Below are positions 33,313-42,803 of a stretch of 64,000 nt of DNA, piece by piece. The notes under the pieces were generated by a model, which was given only the letters and a program-made list of their open reading frames with translations, was not told the DNA's origin and made no database searches. The stretch is taken from positions 1 through 64,000 of the forward strand of contig JAVEYB010000004.1 of the NCBI GenBank assembly GCA_034003725.1, given 5' to 3'. This DNA comes from Candidatus Zixiibacteriota bacterium. GTDB lineage: Bacteria > Zixibacteria > MSB-5A5 > GN15 > FEB-12. How positions within the stretch are numbered: position 1 is the first letter of the stretch; each line of letters starts with the position of its first letter. The position numbers were made by a program, and so were the translations under genes.

Positions 33313-34188
33313 CTATTCCACATTCTGCGCCTGTTCGCGCAGTTTTTCGACGATTTCTTTGAGGGCGATTACGGTCGACGAGATACTGATGTCGGCGCAC
33401 TTCGACCCGATGGTATTGACTTCACGGTTCATTTCCTGCAACAGGAAATTGAGGCGTTTGCCGGCTGGTTCCTTCTGTGAGAGAGCTTTGCGGAACTGGT
33501 CGACATGTGAGCGAAAGCGGATGCACTCTTCGGTGACGTCGGTACGTTCCGCCACGTATGCGACCTCTTCCTCGATTCTAAGTCCGTCGCGTACGGGTGA
33601 TTCGAGCAGTTCGTTAATGCGTCCCATGAGCTTTTCGCGGTACGCTTGAACTACTTTCGGAGAGACCTCCTCAACAATACCGACGAGACGGAGCGATTCT
33701 TCGAGCCGCTCCCGCATGTCTTTGGCGAGCGCATCGCCTTCTTTTTTGCGCATGGCAGCCATGTCCTTGATGGCTGCGGAGACGACGGGCTTGAGGCTCT
33801 TCCACCACAGCTCCATGTCTGCCTCCTGGCGGTCAGGAGACGCTACGTCAGGCATTGAGAGCACGTCGCTCATGGTAATGGGGTGCTCGATCCCAAGTTC
33901 GGTCCGAATCGTTTCGAGCTGGCGGTAGTAAGCGTGGATGGCTCTCCTATTAATGGGGTAGCCATCGGAAGAGTCATCGGCCCCGTCAACGTTAATGATG
34001 ACCGTTACCTTGCCCCGTCCAAATGTTTGTGCGACAAGCTCCCGTAGTTGGGTCTCCAGAGAATACAGATGACGCGGCGAACGGATCGTGTATTCAAGGA
34101 AGCGATTGTTAACGGACGAGATTTCAACAGAGATCTGGCCGAGTCGAGTTTTCTTTTCGGCCCGACCGAACCCGGTCATCGAATTCAT
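33313..34188 (-). CDS. YicC-family endoribonuclease
   Basis: 291 residues. SMTGFGRAEKK is the family start, SSVNNRFLEYTIRSPR and GRGKVTVIINV follow, and the C-terminal half has RIEEEVAYVAERTDVTEEC and GKRLNFLLQEMNREVNT. YicC/YloC proteins are RNA endonucleases that act on sRNA or mRNA in E. coli and B. subtilis. It is first in the yicC-gmk-rpoZ-topA run, the usual neighbour order. A promoter is just upstream (34219-34246) and GAGGG precedes the ATG. Confidence 0.94.
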   Translation of the reverse strand: MNSMTGFGRAEKKTRLGQISVEISSVNNRFLEYTIRSPRHLYSLETQLRELVAQTFGRGKVTVIINVDGADDSSDGYPINRRAIHAYYRQLETIRTELGIEHPITMSDVLSMPDVASPDRQEADMELWWKSLKPVVSAAIKDMAAMRKKEGDALAKDMRERLEESLRLVGIVEEVSPKVVQAYREKLMGRINELLESPVRDGLRIEEEVAYVAERTDVTEECIRFRSHVDQFRKALSQKEPAGKRLNFLLQEMNREVNTIGSKCADISISSTVIALKEIVEKLREQAQNVE

Positions 34189-34218
34189 GGAGCGGCCCTC
34201 ACGGTAAAATAAGGCTCA

Positions 34219-34246
34219 AAAATAGAGATTACCGGTCACTTGTCAA
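34219..34246 (-). promoter_or_regulatory. Promoter of the yicC-gmk-rpoZ run
   Basis: TTGACA (34246-34241), 16-bp spacer, TATTTT (34224-34219). The predicted start near 34212 gives a leader of about 24 nt. Confidence 0.65.
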
Positions 34247-34333
34247 CCGCAATTCTTCCGGCAGAATACTAATGTGATGTCAGTCAACGAAATAGGGGCC
34301 AAGATGAAGGGCCTGGTGCGGGATGACGGTTGG

Positions 34334-34969
34334 TCAGGTTACGCGCGACGTGCGCGAAAAGGCTGTCAGCACTTCCTGGATGCGTTGCGCAGAGGACCGA
34401 ATGATATCGACTTTTTGTGCGATGTCATCGGGCAGCGACAGCAATCGGGAGTCAATGAGCTCGGCGGCTCCGAGAATAGCCATGAGCGGGTTGTTGATGT
34501 CGTTTTCCAAGTTCGCGACGAGGGCGTCAACGTCGTGGTGCAGTCCGGATTGTGCATGCGGGTTGGCAGAAGGAGCATCGGGGAGGTTCGTGCGACGGAC
34601 TCGAAGAACAAGGTCCGGAAGCAGGCGATGATATTGCCCTTCTTTGGTGAGTAATGTCGTCTTCTCATCAGCCGGGAGTCGTCGTGCAACCGGGTCTCCC
34701 GGCTCAACCAGGAGAATCAGCGGCAGTGTCGGGTCGATGGTTCGGAGGTGCGCGACGAATTCGGCGGGCGGCAGGGACCGGATTGCCGCATCGACGACGG
34801 CGAGATCATACTGGATGTGCGAGAATTCCGGGAGGGCATCGGCAGGGTGGGTATACTCCGCGACGACGGTGTCGGTGAGACGGTCTCCCAGTTCGCGGCG
34901 ATTGAGCAGCGCCTGGTATCGATTCTCCTGCACGAGGAGGATGCGCGTATGGCGGGACAACGGAGTCAC
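34334..34969 (-). CDS. Receiver-like plus DHp-like protein without kinase domain
   Basis: 211 residues. Residues 8-115 look like a receiver domain: RILLVQENR, a probable phospho-Asp in YDLAVVDAAI, and TKEG near 100. The C-terminal part (about 140-205) resembles a HisKA/DHp dimerisation helix pair, ENDINNPLMAILGAAELI, but the phospho-accepting His position is Asn (HEINNPL-type motif reads NDINNPL) and no HATPase domain follows. It is probably a scaffold or decoy that pairs with another kinase's DHp. It starts 11 nt after the PAS protein gene and is likely its partner. Confidence 0.7.
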   Translation of the reverse strand: MTPLSRHTRILLVQENRYQALLNRRELGDRLTDTVVAEYTHPADALPEFSHIQYDLAVVDAAIRSLPPAEFVAHLRTIDPTLPLILLVEPGDPVARRLPADEKTTLLTKEGQYHRLLPDLVLRVRRTNLPDAPSANPHAQSGLHHDVDALVANLENDINNPLMAILGAAELIDSRLLSLPDDIAQKVDIIRSSAQRIQEVLTAFSRTSRVT

Positions 34970-34980
34970 GGCTTGTGCAC

Positions 34981-36921
34981 CTACCGATAGTCCGGAAATT
35001 CGAGGCAGAGGCGCGCCTCACCGGGGTTGTCTCGGCAAAGACTGACTGAGCCTTGCAGACTTGATGCGACTGCCGTGGTGATGAACCAGAGTGCACCGGG
35101 GATATCGGCTGCGCCGGAATCGAGCCCCGGCCAGGTGAACGCGCCCGGACCGCGCTCGAAGCTGTGCTCAGCACAGGCGGCCGCGAGCAGTTGGATGGCG
35201 ACGCGTCCCGGGGAGGTGCTTGCGGTGATAGTCACGGAGGCCGTCATTTCGGACGACTGGCCGGCCAGGCAGAAAATCCAAGCGGTGAGCAGGTCGGTCA
35301 TTTTTGAGCGCAAGGTCACAACCGTCGGCAAGTCGGAGAAGGAGAGATTCACCTGACGGTCGGGCAGCGCCCGTCGGAGGTGCTCGAAAATGCCGGTCAC
35401 GACGAGGTTCAAATCAACTGCTGCAGGTGTTTCGTCCTTAGAGAGATAGTCCTGTACCTGTCGAGTGAATCGAAGGGCGGTTTCGCCGGCGCGTAGTTCG
35501 TCGAGCGCCGCCGCCAACTCAATTCGATTGGCGATGTCCATCGCATTGTGCAGAGCATGTCCGATAGCAGCCATCCGTTGGGCGCTTTTTGAGATCAATG
35601 ATTCGGCCTGCTGCACCAGATCGACCGGAACCAACGGTGCGGAAGACGCGGCTGTATGGCGAGTGTCGGCCGCGACCATGGTGAGCCAGACACCCGACTC
35701 CGCGTCGCTGCGTCGGGCCACCAGGCGTACATCGGAACCATCGCGAAGGGTTATGTCGGCATCATATTCGGCCGCGGCGCCGCTCTCCAGAAGCTCCCGT
35801 ACCGCCGCGTTGACCAGTCGCCGGCCGCTGTCATTTTCCGGGGACAGGATGGCATCGATGAGGGACTCGACTGTTTTCGGAGCTTCTTCTGAGTGGCACA
35901 GGCGACGAAGAGGATCGGTGACCGCTACCAGTTGATTGCCCTGCTCGATAAGACATGCGGCGATGCCCAATTGTCCGAGCCACTGCGATCGGACGTCGGG
36001 AACGACTGTCGACGCGGTGGATTCCGTTGAGCTGCCGAGGAGAGGCGACACGGGTGCGTCGACGATGTGGCGCTGCAACAGGAGTCGAACACGGTCAATG
36101 CCCGCTTTCGCAGCGCCGGAAGTGTCGTTCTCGTCGAAGGCAAGACGGATCATGAAGCGACCCTGTTCTCCCCTGTCCACGATAGTCACGAATTCCGAAG
36201 GCGCAACGCCGTGCTGTTCGACTGCACGCCGAACGTGTTCGCTGTCGCAAAAATCGTACGTTCCTCCATTCAGGGCGACATCGAGGTGCACATCGTTCAA
36301 GTCGCCCGAGAACACGGGATGGGGGCGTTCGGAGGCCGGATCGGCCGAGGAACAGACTATCAGCGGGTGATCGTCGGTCAACCGGTAGACAAGCACTTCT
36401 CGAGCATCGGAGAGGTCGCGGAGTCCGACCACCGCCTCGGACCACTTGGTCTCGTCTCCGAATGCGGAGAGAACGGAGGCGGCGGGGGACCACCGGTCCG
36501 CCGGAGTACCGGTCTGCGGAATCTGGGACAGGCTGTTCCGGATCGGCTGTAAGACGATCTGGTAATTGACGGGGTTGCCGGCGACGAAGTTCAGGGAGGC
36601 GATCACCGAGACCGGCACCGGGTGGCCCTCGCGGTCGTACAACAAGATGTCGGCGGTCTCAAAGATCGTCTCAAAGCGGCTGTGGCGGGTGAAGAGGCGG
36701 TCGATGACCGGGTGCTGGCATTCTTCAACGAACTCTCGGAATTCCCGTCCGAACAGGTCTTCCTGATACAGGCCGAGCATCTGTTCGACCTGTTTATCGA
36801 CGAATACGAATCTCCCGCGCAGATCGACTTTACAGACGGCACACTGAGTTACCAGCGCCTCGCTACCGGTATTGTTGGGGTTCAGGTCAGCACTCACGTC
36901 GACAGCCACATGGTTAAACAT
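34981..36921 (-). CDS. PAS-domain protein with degenerate histidine-kinase-like C terminus
   Basis: 646 residues from the ATG at 36921 (a TTG 22 codons earlier is possible; neither has a clear Shine-Dalgarno). A PAS-like domain lies near residues 22-130 (VDLRGRFVFVDKQVEQMLG). A middle region of about 250 residues may hold further sensor folds. Near 460 there is a DHp-like helix, AAIGHALHNAMDIANRIELA. The last ~130 residues take the place of an HATPase, but the N, G1 and G2 boxes are not recognisable. It has no membrane segment, so sensing would be cytosolic. It lies directly before the receiver/DHp protein. Confidence 0.65.
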   Translation of the reverse strand: MFNHVAVDVSADLNPNNTGSEALVTQCAVCKVDLRGRFVFVDKQVEQMLGLYQEDLFGREFREFVEECQHPVIDRLFTRHSRFETIFETADILLYDREGHPVPVSVIASLNFVAGNPVNYQIVLQPIRNSLSQIPQTGTPADRWSPAASVLSAFGDETKWSEAVVGLRDLSDAREVLVYRLTDDHPLIVCSSADPASERPHPVFSGDLNDVHLDVALNGGTYDFCDSEHVRRAVEQHGVAPSEFVTIVDRGEQGRFMIRLAFDENDTSGAAKAGIDRVRLLLQRHIVDAPVSPLLGSSTESTASTVVPDVRSQWLGQLGIAACLIEQGNQLVAVTDPLRRLCHSEEAPKTVESLIDAILSPENDSGRRLVNAAVRELLESGAAAEYDADITLRDGSDVRLVARRSDAESGVWLTMVAADTRHTAASSAPLVPVDLVQQAESLISKSAQRMAAIGHALHNAMDIANRIELAAALDELRAGETALRFTRQVQDYLSKDETPAAVDLNLVVTGIFEHLRRALPDRQVNLSFSDLPTVVTLRSKMTDLLTAWIFCLAGQSSEMTASVTITASTSPGRVAIQLLAAACAEHSFERGPGAFTWPGLDSGAADIPGALWFITTAVASSLQGSVSLCRDNPGEARLCLEFPDYR

Positions 36922-37065
36922 CGATTTGCCAACTCGCTCCACGAATGTCTTTCTCTCGGGGGTCGCCCTGCTCGCGGGATAACCCAACCGAACTGGTGCA
37001 ATATTGAATACATCGGCGATTAAGGGGAAATATTGATCGAGTCCCGGCCACTTAGTGCGTTTTCA

Positions 37066-37104
37066 CACAATAAAATGCGCCGGCAGCGAACAGCTGTCGG
37101 CGCA
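37066..37104 (-). terminator. Terminator of the AsmA-like gene
   Basis: A 12-bp stem with one G-U pair (37076-37087 with 37093-37104, loop GAACA) is followed on the minus strand by TTTTATTGTG. It begins about 35 nt after the stop. Confidence 0.9.
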
Positions 37105-37138
37105 ATGTCGGAATCAGGACACCTCGGTGGCGCAGAAA

Positions 37139-39985
37139 TCAGCCGCCGCCCTTTTTGATGAGACCTTTGAGCTGGTCGGCGCCTTCTTTCAGCAGGTTTT
37201 CGCCCGCTTTTTTGGTCAACGGCGACAGGTCGAGGTCAAAATCGGGCTTATCGATTGAGCCTCCCATGTTAAACGGCAAGGTGAGTCTGTCCACGGAGGA
37301 GCCTCCGAGAAGTCCCGAGAGTGTCTTACCGAGGCCGGACATCGCCTTCCGGGTGGCGGCTTCGCTCAGCGTGATTTTCCCGTTATAATCGATACCGCCG
37401 TCAAAGCCATACGACCCGCCGAGCGAGACATCGCCGAACTTGTCGATCCGGGTGGTGAGGTTGTCGGCGACCACACGTCCGTTTTCGACGCGAATCTTGC
37501 TGGCGAGATTTTTGAGGCTCTGTTCCTCTTCAAACGACTCGTGGACCGCCTCGGCCAGCTTCCTTCCGATAGCGTACACGGCACCGGTCGTCACCAGGCG
37601 GGCTTCTCTCATTTCGCCGAGACCGTCGAGAGTCATCGACTTAAGAAACTGCTCAGGCTCCCAGCCGGTGGCGCTGTAATTTCCGGTGAAGTCCATTTTG
37701 CCGAACAGATAGCCGCCGAAGGGAGTAAATCGCTCCAGGAAGTCATTGGCTTCGATCTGTGAGAACTTGAAGGAGCCGGTGTAGAGTGGGTTTTCGAAGT
37801 CATTGAGGTCTACCACGGTCTCCCCTGTCACGTCGCCGGTATACAGCTTGGCGACGATATCGGTGACATGGATCTTCCGGTCACGGATGCGCACGATACC
37901 GGTGGCACGAGTGAATTCCATTTTATTGTAGATAAGCGTATCAACCGCCAGCGAGCCCTGTCCGTCGATGTCGGGCACAAACACAACGGACACCGAGTCG
38001 ATGGACGTGTCCGATTCGGCCGAGTCGGCCGAACCGGGGACCGCTTCGGGGAAGAGCCGGTCGATGTCGAGGTGTTGAGACGACAATTCAAACAGAAACA
38101 TAGGACGGCGAAGAGTGCTGCGATCGAGGCTGTCGATCGGGAGCAGATACGGGAACGGTTTGATGAGTTTTCCGGAGAAGTGCAGGTCGGATGACTCGAA
38201 TCTCATGCGCAGGCTGTCCACGGTGATGGTATCGGGCGACACCTTCAGTCCCGCGCCCAGATACGTGATCGGTTCCGGGAGCAGCGAATCGGTGTACGAC
38301 GCTTCGCTGATGGTAAGGGTTCCGCGCGGTTTGAATCGGGTGAGGTCGGTCATGGAGCCGGAGAACTGCAGATCCATGGCGGCGCGACCGGACATCGATG
38401 GGGAGCCTCGTTCCGGGAGCAATGCGTTGGCCATGGCGAGGCTGAATTGCCCTTTGAGGGAGCCATCGATTTCCGGTGAGATTTTCCGTACGGATACAGA
38501 GTCTGCAAGCAGGTACGGGACCAGATCGTTTATCCGGCCGCTGAAGGTCAACTCCCCGGACGGAAAGGCGCCTTTGAGGGACCTCACGTTGACCAGTCCC
38601 CGGTCGACGTAGATATCAAGAGAGAACGAGGTGACAGGTTCAGGCAGGAGGTCCGAAGAATACTGACCATCGGTAACCGACAGGTTCCCGGAGAAATCGA
38701 ATGCGGTGGGATCCTTCGCGGGGCCGTTAAATGTGATTTCGAACCGGGACCGGCCTGACAGAGTCTGATTGTGCTCGGCGGGCAGGAACGGTTCCGCAAA
38801 CTTGAGGTCGACATCGCCGGCCAACTCTCCGGACACGCGGGGATTCTCGAAGTAATCGACCACCAGATGGCCGCGAAGGGGCTTGTTGTCGAAGGTAGCC
38901 TGTTCAAGCGCAATACGGAGGTTGTCCGGCTTGAAGTCCATCAGCGCACGACCGAGTTTGAGTTCTCCGGGAATATCCTTTGACGACATACTCATGTCGG
39001 TCATGACGGCTGTGCCGGTGTATGTCAGCGGGTTGTCAGCCCGGTCGGCGAAGTACTCGAGGTCGACGGTCAGCGCAAAAGACCCGCCAATCGTAAAGTC
39101 CCTGAGGTTCTCGCGCTGCGACGGTGGCAGCAGGGAGAAAACATCAGATACCGCCACCTCAGACGTCTTGACAGCCAGTCTCGCCTGAGCAGAGTCGGGC
39201 AGATGAGCAACGATACCGGTAACGCTGAGTTTCAGTGTATTGAGCCGAATGTCCCCCCTATCGACGGTCAATTCCTGCCGGACCATATCGTATGAGGCGC
39301 GATAGTTCAGGTCAAATTCGTACGGGGGAAAAGCCTCGCCGTTCGTTGCGATGCGTATGGAGTCGGCGGCGAGGTGTCCCGCCGACTGATAGGTGCGCTC
39401 GCTGGGAGTCGTCAACGACGTGGTGAGGTTAAAGCCGGTCAACTCGATCGTGACCCTGGCGCTGTCATCGCGATAGTGCAGTTGCCCGTCTTTGATCTGC
39501 AGTCGATCGAACGAGACGACGGTTGCTGCGGTCTGTTGTTCGCCGGGCATCCGGGTAACTTCGGGCGGAAGAGTCGTATCGACTTGTGCGAGATCGATGG
39601 CGTAGTTGACGACGCCGGCAGCCGTCTTGTGGAGGCTGATATGCGGGCGGTCGACGATGAGTCGGTCGACACGGTAGTCGCCGATAAGCAGGGGCAAAAT
39701 CTGCAGCTTGACATCGATCTGTTCCGCCTGCACGAGGTTTTCGTTGGCGAAGTCGGCGGGGCTTCCGATCGAGACATTCTTGAGGACGACGCCGATCCCT
39801 CCCCAGAAGGAAACATCGAGACCTTCGATCTTCACCGGGCGATTGAGGGCGGCACTGCCCTGCTCTTCGGCGAGGGCGCGCACTTTCTCAGTCGGGAAGA
39901 ACAGCTTGAGGCCGATCATCGCCAGCAGCACCAGGGCGATCAGGATGCCGAGTATCCAGGTGACGATCTTGCGGAGTTTCTTCAC
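37139..39985 (-). CDS. AsmA-family envelope protein
   Basis: 948 residues. One N-terminal membrane helix (about 8-30), then FFPTEKVRALAEEQGSAALNRPVKIEGLDVSFWGG as in AsmA, a long strand-rich body with many FSG and LxGxxDL-type repeats, and a C-terminal block FNMGGSIDKPDFDLDLSPL that matches the AsmA C domain. Such proteins form hydrophobic-groove bridges implicated in lipid transfer to the outer membrane. The start is GTG at 39985 with GGTGA upstream. It has its own terminator; a TamB-like relative lies 7 kb away. Confidence 0.88.
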   Translation of the reverse strand: MKKLRKIVTWILGILIALVLLAMIGLKLFFPTEKVRALAEEQGSAALNRPVKIEGLDVSFWGGIGVVLKNVSIGSPADFANENLVQAEQIDVKLQILPLLIGDYRVDRLIVDRPHISLHKTAAGVVNYAIDLAQVDTTLPPEVTRMPGEQQTAATVVSFDRLQIKDGQLHYRDDSARVTIELTGFNLTTSLTTPSERTYQSAGHLAADSIRIATNGEAFPPYEFDLNYRASYDMVRQELTVDRGDIRLNTLKLSVTGIVAHLPDSAQARLAVKTSEVAVSDVFSLLPPSQRENLRDFTIGGSFALTVDLEYFADRADNPLTYTGTAVMTDMSMSSKDIPGELKLGRALMDFKPDNLRIALEQATFDNKPLRGHLVVDYFENPRVSGELAGDVDLKFAEPFLPAEHNQTLSGRSRFEITFNGPAKDPTAFDFSGNLSVTDGQYSSDLLPEPVTSFSLDIYVDRGLVNVRSLKGAFPSGELTFSGRINDLVPYLLADSVSVRKISPEIDGSLKGQFSLAMANALLPERGSPSMSGRAAMDLQFSGSMTDLTRFKPRGTLTISEASYTDSLLPEPITYLGAGLKVSPDTITVDSLRMRFESSDLHFSGKLIKPFPYLLPIDSLDRSTLRRPMFLFELSSQHLDIDRLFPEAVPGSADSAESDTSIDSVSVVFVPDIDGQGSLAVDTLIYNKMEFTRATGIVRIRDRKIHVTDIVAKLYTGDVTGETVVDLNDFENPLYTGSFKFSQIEANDFLERFTPFGGYLFGKMDFTGNYSATGWEPEQFLKSMTLDGLGEMREARLVTTGAVYAIGRKLAEAVHESFEEEQSLKNLASKIRVENGRVVADNLTTRIDKFGDVSLGGSYGFDGGIDYNGKITLSEAATRKAMSGLGKTLSGLLGGSSVDRLTLPFNMGGSIDKPDFDLDLSPLTKKAGENLLKEGADQLKGLIKKGGG

Positions 39986-40137
39986 AGTTCACCATTCATG
40001 ACAGAGTTCTCTTTTAGGCCCAATACTGAGCAGGGGCTGTCCCGAAGGCAACAAAAACACATTCCGTGCACGATTATACCCGACAGCGGGAGAAACGACG
40101 CAAGCACGATCAGATCATCGGGAGTCGGCAGGCGGGC

Positions 40138-40815
40138 TCAGAAGGTCGTGCTTTCGCCGGGCTTGAGAATGGCGACCTCGGACCCCTTGATCCTCGATGC
40201 AAACGCCCTGGGGTCGGCGGCGATGATATCAAACGTGTTGTAGTGGATTGGGACCACCTTCTTGGGCCGGAGGAATTCTACCGCTTTGACGGCGTCGTCG
40301 ATTCCCATGGTGAAGTTGTCGCCAATCGGGAGGAACGCGAGGTCGATCCGGTTCATATCGCCGATCAATTTCATGTCATAAAACAGGCCGGTGTCGCCGG
40401 AATGATACATGGTTTTGCCGCCGATCTCGATGAGAAATCCGACCGGTGGTCCGGTGTAGATGCCGGCATTCTCGCCCGCTCCGCCGCCGTGGTGGGCAAT
40501 GGTCAGTTTGACGCGGCCGAAGTCGAAGGCGTGCGAACCCCCGATATGCATGGGGTGGGTGGTGCAGCCTTTGGCGCCACAGTAACTGGCCAGTTCGAAG
40601 TTTGCGATGACGGTGGCGTTGTTTTTCCGGGCGATCTGGATGCCGTCGCCGAGATGATCGCCGTGCCCGTGGGTAATCAGGACATATTGCACCTGAATAT
40701 CGGATGCTTTGGCGGCTGCCTTATCGTTACCGGAGAGGAACGGGTCGACAATAATCCGGTGCGGGCCATCTTCGACCATCACACAGGAGTGACCGAGAAA
40801 TGTGGCAGTTGGCAT
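40138..40815 (-). CDS. UPF0173-type metal-dependent hydrolase (MBL fold)
   Basis: 225 residues. The start ATFLGHSCVMVE and the metal motif THGHGDHLGD (about 49-58), HHGGGAGENAG, HSGDTGLF and VPIHYNT match the UPF0173/YtkL family. The substrate of this family is not established. AGGAGG lies 6 nt before the ATG. The promoter upstream carries a palindrome. It probably forms a single-gene unit, followed by the AsmA-like gene after 152 nt. Confidence 0.92.
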   Translation of the reverse strand: MPTATFLGHSCVMVEDGPHRIIVDPFLSGNDKAAAKASDIQVQYVLITHGHGDHLGDGIQIARKNNATVIANFELASYCGAKGCTTHPMHIGGSHAFDFGRVKLTIAHHGGGAGENAGIYTGPPVGFLIEIGGKTMYHSGDTGLFYDMKLIGDMNRIDLAFLPIGDNFTMGIDDAVKAVEFLRPKKVVPIHYNTFDIIAADPRAFASRIKGSEVAILKPGESTTF

Positions 40816-40855
40816 GAGAGGCCTCCTAATCTATTTCGCACGCGCTCCTCAGTCC

Positions 40856-40884
40856 TAGATAGACAATCGGAACCTGATTGTCAA
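40856..40884 (-). promoter_or_regulatory. Promoter of the UPF0173 gene with a spacer palindrome
   Basis: TTGACA (40884-40879), 17-bp spacer, TATCTA (40861-40856). An inverted repeat GACAATC-N7-GATTGTC (40862-40882) fills the spacer and overlaps the -35 box, a typical operator position. Confidence 0.7.
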
Positions 40885-40891
40885 CAGGCTC

Positions 40892-42619
40892 TCAGAAGAG
40901 GCCGGCGAGGCGGACAGTCAGTTCGGGATCGTTCCACTCGCCTGCTTCTCTGGTGCGGGAGGCTTCGAGGGAGAGCTGGAACTTGTCGTCGATGCGTTTG
41001 GCACCGCCGACGGTGAGATCCAAGGAGTTGAAGCCGTCGGTCGCAAGCAAGTCAACCATCGCAGAGACGGTCGCCTGCTCGCCCACTCCGGCAGTAGCCC
41101 GGCCGTTGATGCGGTAGATACCGTCGCTGTCCAATCCGCTCAGGCTGAGGAACGACCGTCTCTTTTCCGTGTCAGTTGCTCTCAGGGCCGGCGGTTGATA
41201 GGAGAATGCAACGTAGAAATCTCTGGCGCGCGGCACGGGGCCAAAGGCAATGTCCATAGGGGAGTCGTTGGCCCAGCCGGGCCCGGTGCCGGGTGTGTAC
41301 TCGTAGGAGCGCCACCGGACGCCGATTGTCCAGCGCACGCTTTCATCCGTAACCTGATCCGTCATGTACCACGGTACATAGTAAACGTAAGTCGTAGTAC
41401 GGTCATAGCGGTAGTCGAGGGCCGTGGTGAGCTCCGCTCCGGAGCCGACACCGATAGCGCTGCCGAGATCGATTCCGGCATGTCGGTCGTCCGAGTCGCG
41501 GCCGTCCAGCCTCGGCCACTCGTGGAAGAATCCGAGGTGGACATGCTGCTGGTTGCGGGCAAGGATGCCGTGGTAGTATCCGAGGTAGTCATCGAGCAGG
41601 ATCTGCGGATTGAACTCGCCTTCGGTGATAGCATCGACGGAGACGCGCATGGCCGTTGAGGTTATCATCAGACCTCCATCTTCCTCGTATGAGTATACAT
41701 CGCCCAGAGCGTAGTGGGTGACCTTTCGAGAGTAGGATTGAAAGTCCTGGCTCACTCCAAGTGTCACAAAGGCACCGGGAGCCGGCACAAACACGGCCGT
41801 TATGTCATAGGCCGGGTCGAAACTGGTCTGTTCACGGCTGAAGTCGAGGTCAACCTCCGGCCGCCCATCATACTGGTATACGACTTGGTCAAAGGATTCA
41901 CGTTCGGCCAGCAGCGTGACATTGATGAAGGCTTGACGACTGATTCCCCACGTGAGATCGGAGCGGAGGCTCCACCAGTCGGACGTGGTGGTATCGAGAT
42001 CGGTCAAGAGGCCGAAGAAGGTGAGATCGGAAATCCCTCGACCCGTTTTGTCGTGGCTGTATTGCCCCAGCGCGTACCACACGAGGTCACCGGGGCCCGC
42101 CGCGCGTCCGACGTAATAGGCGTACCGAGCGATATTGTCATCGAGCACCACGGTCTTTCGGCGAGACCAATTCAACGAGGCGGCAACGCCGTATTCATCG
42201 CTTTCGGACACAAAGTAGAAGTCGGGGTAGTTGACAGATGGCTGCTGTTTCATGTCAAAGCCGGTGAGACCGAAACGCTCCATTCCGAGCTGCCAGTTGT
42301 CGGCGGGACGCCAGCGCACGAACCCCTGAAGTCCTTCATTACTGTACGTCGTGAGCCCAGAGTAATCCTTATAACGTAATCCATTGACTCCAGCCTGGAA
42401 ATCGCCAACGGTGTACGATAGCGATCCGGTCCAATATGGCGGCCGCTCATTTACCCAGCTTCCGGAAGCATCGACGGCAATCCCGTGTGCCCAGCGCCCG
42501 AAGTAGAATTCGGCGGGCAGGACAACATCGGCGCTGCTAGTCGATGTACAGCCGACGATAAGACACAGAGTCAGGAGGGCGGTCAGGGCTCGCCGTGCGG
42601 TCGATCGATAGTGAGCCAT
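40892..42619 (-). CDS. Outer-membrane beta-barrel-like protein of unknown function
   Basis: 575 residues from the ATG at 42619, which has GGGGGAAG upstream; residues before it do not fit a signal. The N terminus AHYRSTARRALTALL plus LCLIVGC looks like a lipoprotein signal; a signal-peptidase I site at SADV is the alternative. The rest consists of alternating strands with many aromatic residues and short turns (YTVGDFQAGVNGLRY, WSRRKTVVLDDN, YDRTTTYVYYVPWY), and the last residue is Phe as in many barrels. No named family is recognised. No operon partner is obvious. Confidence 0.7.
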   Translation of the reverse strand: MAHYRSTARRALTALLTLCLIVGCTSTSSADVVLPAEFYFGRWAHGIAVDASGSWVNERPPYWTGSLSYTVGDFQAGVNGLRYKDYSGLTTYSNEGLQGFVRWRPADNWQLGMERFGLTGFDMKQQPSVNYPDFYFVSESDEYGVAASLNWSRRKTVVLDDNIARYAYYVGRAAGPGDLVWYALGQYSHDKTGRGISDLTFFGLLTDLDTTTSDWWSLRSDLTWGISRQAFINVTLLAERESFDQVVYQYDGRPEVDLDFSREQTSFDPAYDITAVFVPAPGAFVTLGVSQDFQSYSRKVTHYALGDVYSYEEDGGLMITSTAMRVSVDAITEGEFNPQILLDDYLGYYHGILARNQQHVHLGFFHEWPRLDGRDSDDRHAGIDLGSAIGVGSGAELTTALDYRYDRTTTYVYYVPWYMTDQVTDESVRWTIGVRWRSYEYTPGTGPGWANDSPMDIAFGPVPRARDFYVAFSYQPPALRATDTEKRRSFLSLSGLDSDGIYRINGRATAGVGEQATVSAMVDLLATDGFNSLDLTVGGAKRIDDKFQLSLEASRTREAGEWNDPELTVRLAGLF

Positions 42620-42803
42620 CGTGTGCTTCCCCCAGCAAGAAGAGTTGTTGGAAAGGCGTGATTCCCCATGGGTCGCGGTAAAGGTAGCGTGATGCGCCCA
42701 TGAAGTCAAACGAAAACGGCAGTTCGCGGTGAGGATGCGGATCAGACAGCACGGTGGATGCGGCGGTTCGAGAGATGCGCGTCTGAGAAGTGAGAAGTGA
42801 CCG

